From Alistipes dispar (lineage in GTDB: Bacteria; Bacteroidota; Bacteroidia; Bacteroidales; Rikenellaceae), in NCBI RefSeq assembly GCF_006542685.1, contig NZ_AP019736.1:2344001-2408000 (forward strand): a stretch of DNA of 64,000 nucleotides, in the 5' to 3' direction. Within the stretch, counting starts at the first letter, position 1, and each line of letters starts with the position of its first letter. The notes under the pieces are model-generated. The model worked only from the letters and a program-made list of their open reading frames with translations, made no database searches and was not told the origin of the DNA. Both the position numbers and the translations under genes were made by a program. Below are positions 59,634 through 64,000 of the stretch, piece after piece.

Positions 59634-60188
59634 TCAGCGCAGCTTCCGCTTCACGACCGCCGGATTTCCCGCGGCCAGCGAGTCCTCGGGAATGTCGTGC
59701 ACGACGACGCTCCCTGCGCCGATGATCGAGCGGGCGCCGATCCGGACGCCCGGGCAGACCGTGACGCCGGCTCCCAGCCAGCAGTCCTCGCCGATCGTGA
59801 TCGGGAGGCCCGTTTCGACGGGTTTGCGGCGCTCTTCGAAGTCTATCGGATGCTGCGGCGTGCAGATACGGCAGCCGGGGCCGATGAGCGTGTGGTCGCC
59901 GACCGTGATGCCGCCGCAGTCGAGAAACGTGCAGCCGGCGTTGATAAAGACGCCTTCGCCCAATTGAATCCGATGACCGTGGTCGCAGTAGAACGGCGGC
60001 ATGATCCGGGCAGTGGGATGGCGATGGGGGATTAGCGCTGAGAGCGCTTCGTCGTAGGCTTTGCCGTCGTCGAATGACACGGCGTTGAAATGTGCCTGGT
60101 TCACCCGCCTTCGGCGAAGGCTTTCTGCCACATCGGGCGCTGTGAAATCGAACGGCTCGCCTGCGAGCATCTTTTCCATTTCGGTCAT
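59634..60188 (-). CDS. Sugar O-acetyltransferase (Maa/LacA-like hexapeptide)
   Basis: A 184-residue left-handed beta-helix acetyltransferase. The N-terminal Mac segment EMEKMLAGEPFD, catalytic-region HRHPTARIMPPFYCDHGHRIQLGEGVFINAGC and the C-terminal repeats CPGVRIGARSIIGAGSVV match maltose/galactoside O-acetyltransferases. It transfers acetyl from acetyl-CoA to a sugar; the acceptor is unknown. It is 10 bp after rseP in the same operon. Confidence 0.93.
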   Translation of the reverse strand: MTEMEKMLAGEPFDFTAPDVAESLRRRRVNQAHFNAVSFDDGKAYDEALSALIPHRHPTARIMPPFYCDHGHRIQLGEGVFINAGCTFLDCGGITVGDHTLIGPGCRICTPQHPIDFEERRKPVETGLPITIGEDCWLGAGVTVCPGVRIGARSIIGAGSVVVHDIPEDSLAAGNPAVVKRKLR

Positions 60189-60198
60189 GATGTCGTTC

Positions 60199-61521
60199 CT
60201 ATTTGATGAAGAACCGGTATATGTCGTTGCCGTTGGCGTAGAGCAGCAGCATGAGCAGGACGATCATGCCGACGTACTGCGCCGCTTCGAGCACCTTGTC
60301 GCTCACCTTGCGTCCGGAGATCATTTCCCAGAAGGTGAACAGGGCGTGTCCGCCGTCCAGCCCCGGGATGGGCAGAATGTTCATCACCGCGAGGATGATC
60401 GACAGGAATGCGGTCTTCATCCAGAAATCCTGCCAGTCCCACGCCGCGGGGAAGATGCTCCCGATGGCGATGAATCCGCCCAGCTCCTCGTACATCTTCG
60501 TCTTGGGCTGCACGATCAGTTTCAGTTGTTCCCAGTAGGAGGAGATCACCTCTCCCGTTTTGCGGATGCCCGCCGGGATGGACTCCCGGAGGGTGTACTC
60601 CTGCGTGCGCGGGGTGTAGAGGTCCTGCCGCGGCGCGACGCCGATCAGCCCCTCCTCCGATACGGGCAGCGTCATGGTCAGCACCATGTCCCCTTCGCGC
60701 AGCGCCTCGATCCGCACCGAGTCCCCGGCGCGCGAGCGGATATACCGCTGGTAGTCGGGAAACTCCGCTCCGCGGAGGTCGTCCACGGCCAGGATTTCGT
60801 CGCCCTTCTTCAGGACCGCGGAGGCCGCCGCCGACACCGTGCTGTCCACGATGAACGGGAAGCGCAGGGCGAGGAATCCCTCGTAACCCTTTTTCTGCCG
60901 CATGGCGATCAGGTCGTCGAGCGGCAGGTTCAGCGTCACCGCCCGGCCGTCGCGCTCCACCTCCACGCGGCGGTCGTCCTCGGTGATGAGCAGCGAGGAG
61001 ATGATCTCCTGCACGTTGTCCACCGGCCTCCCGTCGATCGAGAGGATGCGGTCTCCGTCGCGGAATCCCAGCTCGTGCCCCGCCTCGTTGAAGTCGTAGC
61101 CCCAGCGGGCGTCTTTGTTCGAGAAGTAGGTGTCGCCCCACGTGTAGCAGATGCCGCAGTAGATCGCCACGGCCAGCACGACGTTCATCACCACGCCGGC
61201 GATCATCACCAGGAAGCGCTGCCACGCGGGTTTGGCGCGGAATTCGTCCTGCTGCACGGGGCGTTTCATCTGCTCCTTGTCCATCGACTCGTCGATCATG
61301 CCGGCGATCTTGACGTAGCCGCCCAGCGGCAGCCACCCCAGTCCGTATTCGGTGTTTCCGCGTTTGAATTTGAAGAGCGAGAACCACGGGTCGAAGAAGA
61401 TGTAGAACTTTTCGACGCGGATCCGGAACACGCGCGCCATGATGAAATGCCCCAGCTCGTGAATGCCCACGAGGATGGTGAAACAGAGGAAAAACTGAAG
61501 AATCTTGATTGCTATGTCCAT
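60199..61521 (-). CDS. rseP: RIP metalloprotease RseP (site-2 protease)
   Basis: A 440-residue intramembrane zinc protease. HELGH (21-25) lies in the first membrane helix, followed by GGYVKIAGM. A periplasmic PDZ region occupies about 190-330, and the C-terminal helices carry NILPIPGLDGGH with the third ligand Asp. It cleaves membrane-bound anti-sigma factors or signal-peptide remnants. It is 12 bp after dxr, a conserved neighbour in many bacteria. Confidence 0.95.
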   Translation of the reverse strand: MDIAIKILQFFLCFTILVGIHELGHFIMARVFRIRVEKFYIFFDPWFSLFKFKRGNTEYGLGWLPLGGYVKIAGMIDESMDKEQMKRPVQQDEFRAKPAWQRFLVMIAGVVMNVVLAVAIYCGICYTWGDTYFSNKDARWGYDFNEAGHELGFRDGDRILSIDGRPVDNVQEIISSLLITEDDRRVEVERDGRAVTLNLPLDDLIAMRQKKGYEGFLALRFPFIVDSTVSAAASAVLKKGDEILAVDDLRGAEFPDYQRYIRSRAGDSVRIEALREGDMVLTMTLPVSEEGLIGVAPRQDLYTPRTQEYTLRESIPAGIRKTGEVISSYWEQLKLIVQPKTKMYEELGGFIAIGSIFPAAWDWQDFWMKTAFLSIILAVMNILPIPGLDGGHALFTFWEMISGRKVSDKVLEAAQYVGMIVLLMLLLYANGNDIYRFFIK

Positions 61522-61533
61522 TGTGCGTATCGG

Positions 61534-62685
61534 TTACAGTTCGAGAAATTCGGCGGCCAGCGCGCGGGCTTCGGCATCGGCCGCGGCGTAGTCGTCGAGC
61601 GTGGGGGAGGCGACGAACGAGGCGTGTTCGAGCGCATGGCGGATCGCCCGCACGATGTCGAGCCAGGCGCACCGCCGCGCGAGGAAGGCTCCCACGGCCG
61701 TTTCGTTCGCGCCGTTCATCGTGCACGCCGCCGTGCCGCCGCGGCGCAGGCAGTCGTAGGCGATCTCCAGCGCCGGGTACTTCTCGCGGTCCACCGCCGC
61801 GAAGGTGAGCTGCGAGTGGGCCAGGAAGTCGAAGCGCTCGCCCGGCCGTGCGGCCCGGTCGGGGTACATGAGGGCGTAGCTGATGGGCATGCGCATGTCG
61901 GGCGTTCCGAGCTGCGCCTTGATCGCACCGTCCTCGAACTCGACCATCGAGTGAACGATCGACTGCGGGTGCAGCACCACGTCGATCCGCTCGGCGGGCG
62001 TGCCGAAGAGCCAGTGGGCCTCGATCACCTCGAAGCCCTTGTTCACGAGCGTCGAGGAGTCGATCGTGATCTTCGCGCCCATCCGCCATTGGGGATGGCG
62101 CAGCGCCTGTTCCACGGTGACGCCGGCCAGCTCCTCGCGTCTGAGGTCGCGGAACGCCCCGCCGCTGCACGTGACGATCAGCCGCCGCACCGGGGCGCGT
62201 TCGCCCGCGAGACACTGGAATATGGCCGAGTGCTCCGAGTCGATCGGGACGATCGGCGCGCGGTGTTTCCGTGCCAGCGGCATCACGCAGGCGCCGCCCA
62301 CCACGAGCGACTCCTTGTTGGCCAGCGCCAGCTTCTTGCCCGCTCCGATGGCGGCCACCGTGGGCGCCAGTCCGGCGTATCCCACCAGCGCGTTCACCAC
62401 GACCTCCGTGTCCCCCGCGGCGGCCAGCTGCGCCACGGCCTCCTCGCCGGCATACACCTTCGTGTCGGTGCCGGCGAGCGCGTCGCGCAGCGGCGCATAG
62501 TGCCGTTCGTCGGCTATCGCCACGGCGTCGGCGTCGAACTCCCGGGCCTGCTCGGCGAGCCGCTCCCAGCGGCTGCGGGCCGTCAGTACGCGGGCTTCGA
62601 ACCGTTCGGGATTCTCCCGCACGATGTCGAGCGTCTGTTCGCCGATCGAGCCGGTCGAACCCAGAATGGCAAGTCGTTGTCTCAT
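61534..62685 (-). CDS. dxr: 1-deoxy-D-xylulose 5-phosphate reductoisomerase
   Basis: A 383-residue enzyme of the MEP isoprenoid pathway, converting DXP to MEP with NADPH. The nucleotide-binding loop is ILGSTGSIGEQTL, NKESLVVGG and PIDSEHSAIFQCL are present, and the metal/substrate region includes ITIDSSTLVNKGFEVIEAHWLF. Length and motifs are normal. The ATG at 62683-62685 is 5 bp after the stop of the M23-like gene. Confidence 0.96.
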   Translation of the reverse strand: MRQRLAILGSTGSIGEQTLDIVRENPERFEARVLTARSRWERLAEQAREFDADAVAIADERHYAPLRDALAGTDTKVYAGEEAVAQLAAAGDTEVVVNALVGYAGLAPTVAAIGAGKKLALANKESLVVGGACVMPLARKHRAPIVPIDSEHSAIFQCLAGERAPVRRLIVTCSGGAFRDLRREELAGVTVEQALRHPQWRMGAKITIDSSTLVNKGFEVIEAHWLFGTPAERIDVVLHPQSIVHSMVEFEDGAIKAQLGTPDMRMPISYALMYPDRAARPGERFDFLAHSQLTFAAVDREKYPALEIAYDCLRRGGTAACTMNGANETAVGAFLARRCAWLDIVRAIRHALEHASFVASPTLDDYAAADAEARALAAEFLEL

Positions 62686-62690
62686 GGTCT

Positions 62691-63560
62691 TCAGAATACG
62701 ATATAACTCTCCGGATCGACCGGTTTCCCGTCGCTCCACAATTCGAATTCGAACATGCGCACCTCGCCGTTCTCGGCTTCGGAGTTGTAACCCACCAGCT
62801 CGCCCGGGCGGAGCGTCTGCCCCGGAGCCGCGAGCGACTGCGAAAGGTTGCGATAGACCGACAGCAGGCCGCCGCGGTGCTGCATGATGACCGTGTAGCC
62901 CCGCTCGGGGGTCCAGAGGCTCTGCACCACCGTCCCGCCGTCCACGGCCGCGATGCGGTCGGAGGCCGCCGCGGCGATCTTCACCCCGAAACGGCCCTGC
63001 GAGATGTCGAAACGCTCGGTGATGATCCCCTCGACGGGTTTCGCCAGCTCGATCGCTTCGCGTATCCTGCGCCGCGAGTCGCTGCCCCGCCCCGCGAGCG
63101 AGTAGGGGCCGTCGCCCTCCATCTGGGCGCGCAGGAGCGAATCCTCGGCCGACGGCATCACGAGCACCTTGCTCGCGCGCGTGCTGTCGCTTCCCGGCAG
63201 GGTCCGCGCTACGGGGGTGTTGCCCTCCAGAATCATGGCGATATTCTCGTTGTAGGTCATCATGTCGTTCATCATGCGCTCCATCGAGTCCAGACGGATG
63301 ATGTTCTGGATGAGGCTCTCGCGCGAACGGTCCGCCTCGGTCCGGTAGCCGGGCAGGAACTCCAGCACGGGCGAATAGGCCACCAGCGAGAGCGTGAGGA
63401 TGAAGAGCACCAGCACGAAGGCCACCAGTCCGGCCAGCAGGCTGGCCGGGGAGACGTGCACGTGCCACTCCTCGCTGTTGTCCGTGGCGTTGAGCATGTT
63501 GAAGCGGCGTTTGCGGAACAGTCCGCGCCACCATGCCCGGACGGATTTTATCGTTTTCAT
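62691..63560 (-). CDS. M23/LytM-like protein, catalytically degenerate
   Basis: A 289-residue membrane protein. An N-terminal helix (about 42-62) is followed by a coiled region and a LytM domain (about 175-285) with FGVKIAAAASDRIAAVDGGTV. The zinc-site residues are replaced: the HxGxD pattern reads R190-F-G-V-K194, YxHLS reads YRNLS (Asn238), and the HFEL His is Glu271. It is therefore unlikely to cleave peptidoglycan and may act like the non-catalytic EnvC/NlpD activators. It is first in the operon with dxr and rseP. Confidence 0.85.
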   Translation of the reverse strand: MKTIKSVRAWWRGLFRKRRFNMLNATDNSEEWHVHVSPASLLAGLVAFVLVLFILTLSLVAYSPVLEFLPGYRTEADRSRESLIQNIIRLDSMERMMNDMMTYNENIAMILEGNTPVARTLPGSDSTRASKVLVMPSAEDSLLRAQMEGDGPYSLAGRGSDSRRRIREAIELAKPVEGIITERFDISQGRFGVKIAAAASDRIAAVDGGTVVQSLWTPERGYTVIMQHRGGLLSVYRNLSQSLAAPGQTLRPGELVGYNSEAENGEVRMFEFELWSDGKPVDPESYIVF

Positions 63561-63588
63561 CGTTCGGAAACCTTTGCGTTCAATCCCA

Positions 63589-63596
63589 CAAATATA
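63589..63596 (-). promoter_or_regulatory. -7 element of the M23-like/dxr/rseP operon
   Basis: Complement gives TATATTTG, a match to TAnnTTTG, with 28 bp between it and the start codon. It is the only clear promoter for the minus-strand run down to 56420. Confidence 0.75.
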
Positions 63597-63655
63597 GTAT
63601 AAGCCGTGCGGACTGCCAAATTTATTTCTTCCCGCCGCTCCTGCGGACGGAATCG

Positions 63656-63687
63656 TTTGCAGGTCCCGCTATTTTTCCTATCTTTGC
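63656..63687 (+). promoter_or_regulatory. Promoter of the nucleotidyltransferase gene
   Basis: TTTG at 63656-63659 and TATCTTTG at 63680-63687 are separated by 20 bp, an exact fit to the Bacteroidetes consensus. Confidence 0.85.
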
Positions 63688-63729
63688 ATGATCCGACTTC
63701 GAATCAACGTCGAAACTAACGATAAAAGT

Positions 63730-64000
63730 ATGGTAAAACCTGCACTTCTCGTACTCGCCGCGGGCATGGGTTCCCGCTACGGGTCGCTCAAACAGATGGA
63801 CGGCGTGGGTCCCAACCGCGAGGCCATCATCGACTATTCGGTCTATGACGCCATCCGCGCCGGCTTCGGCAAGGTGGTCTTCGTCATCCGCCACTCCTTC
63901 GCCGACGAGTTCCGCGAGGTCTTCTCGGCCGACCGCTTCGGCGGCCGCATCGCCGTGGAGTATGTCTTTCAGGAGCTGGACAGCCTGCCCGAAGGGCTGA
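63730..64000 (+). CDS. NTP_transferase-like nucleotidyltransferase, N-terminal part (3' end outside window)
   Basis: Ninety residues are visible from the ATG at 63730. VLAAGMGSRYGSLKQMDGVGPN is a sugar-nucleotidyltransferase N-terminus (the LAAGxGxR..xxK signature), and AIIDYSVYDAIRAGFGKVVFVIR fits the family. It would couple a sugar-1-phosphate to a nucleotide; the substrate is unknown. The missing 3' end is an edge effect. Confidence 0.88.
   Translation, partial: MVKPALLVLAAGMGSRYGSLKQMDGVGPNREAIIDYSVYDAIRAGFGKVVFVIRHSFADEFREVFSADRFGGRIAVEYVFQELDSLPEGL

Overview
The window looks like a chromosomal segment of a GC-rich Bacteroidales bacterium, most likely Alistipes or another Rikenellaceae. 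This is an inference from several traits: most transcription units start behind the Bacteroidetes -7 element TAnnTTTG (often with TTTG/TTG about 20 bp upstream); lipoproteins carry Cys followed by Ser/Asp/Glu/Asn; and there are BACON-domain lipoproteins, a BtuG-like cobalamin lipoprotein behind a B12 riboswitch, a fused SecDF, a NagB/PIG-L fusion and a DUF4831 protein. No phage, insertion sequence, CRISPR array or rRNA was found. One tRNA and one probable 6S RNA were.

Layout. 1-2.5 kb: end of galactokinase (+), then a ROK repressor/GNAT operon (-). 2.7-5.1 kb: fabD (-) diverging from a cobalamin-riboswitch-controlled BtuG-like lipoprotein (+). 5.3-12.1 kb: two minus-strand sugar units, nagB / NagB-PIG-L fusion / CBM9-like protein / NahK-like kinase, and manA with a ROK sugar kinase. 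12.2-13.7 kb: tRNA-Lys(CTT) and a degenerate GH2-like protein. 13.7-18.5 kb: an HsdR_N-type nuclease-fold protein (+) facing a plsY / acyl-CoA ligase / LytS-LytR type two-component operon (-). 18.7-22.7 kb: YitT-family membrane protein, miaB and a DEAD-box RNA helicase (+). 22.9-24.3 kb: arginine decarboxylase (-). 25.0-30.0 kb: a 6S RNA candidate, then three tandem BACON lipoprotein genes whose first ~400 bp are nearly identical, then a membrane protein.

30.1-36.4 kb (+): a TPR histidine kinase/NarL regulator pair, then an HU-like protein, a sigma-54 activator, lptE, a TPR-like protein and secG. 36.8-38.3 kb (-): cdaA and an OmpH-like lipoprotein. 38.4-44.5 kb (+): ruvA, two FKBP-like lipoproteins (one interrupted by a Tyr/Gly-rich tract), a small HTH protein and dnaK, separated by long C/T-rich spacers. 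44.9-47.2 kb (-): GH29 fucosidase and an EamA transporter. 47.3-56.4 kb (+): secDF; then a tightly packed run of a YbbR-like protein, coaE, folP, lolD-like, TIGR02757 and trmN6-like; then a DUF4831 protein and an AlkD-like protein. 56.4-63.6 kb (-): one long apparent operon read from the M23-like gene through dxr, rseP, an acetyltransferase, a LUD protein, a lipoprotein and radA to a thioredoxin. 63.7 kb to the end: a truncated nucleotidyltransferase (+).

Much of the window is housekeeping: envelope biogenesis (secDF, secG, lptE, lolD, rseP, plsY, OmpH), cofactors and lipids (coaE, folP, dxr, fabD) and RNA/DNA maintenance (miaB, radA, ruvA). Interleaved are gut-glycan functions for hexosamine, fucose and mannose. 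The features most worth pursuing are the BACON lipoprotein array with conserved 5' halves and divergent 3' halves, the 6S RNA candidate, the C9 tract in the BtuG-like gene, the Tyr/Gly insertion in an FKBP fold, and the C/T-rich low-complexity DNA seen both between genes and inside two coding regions.
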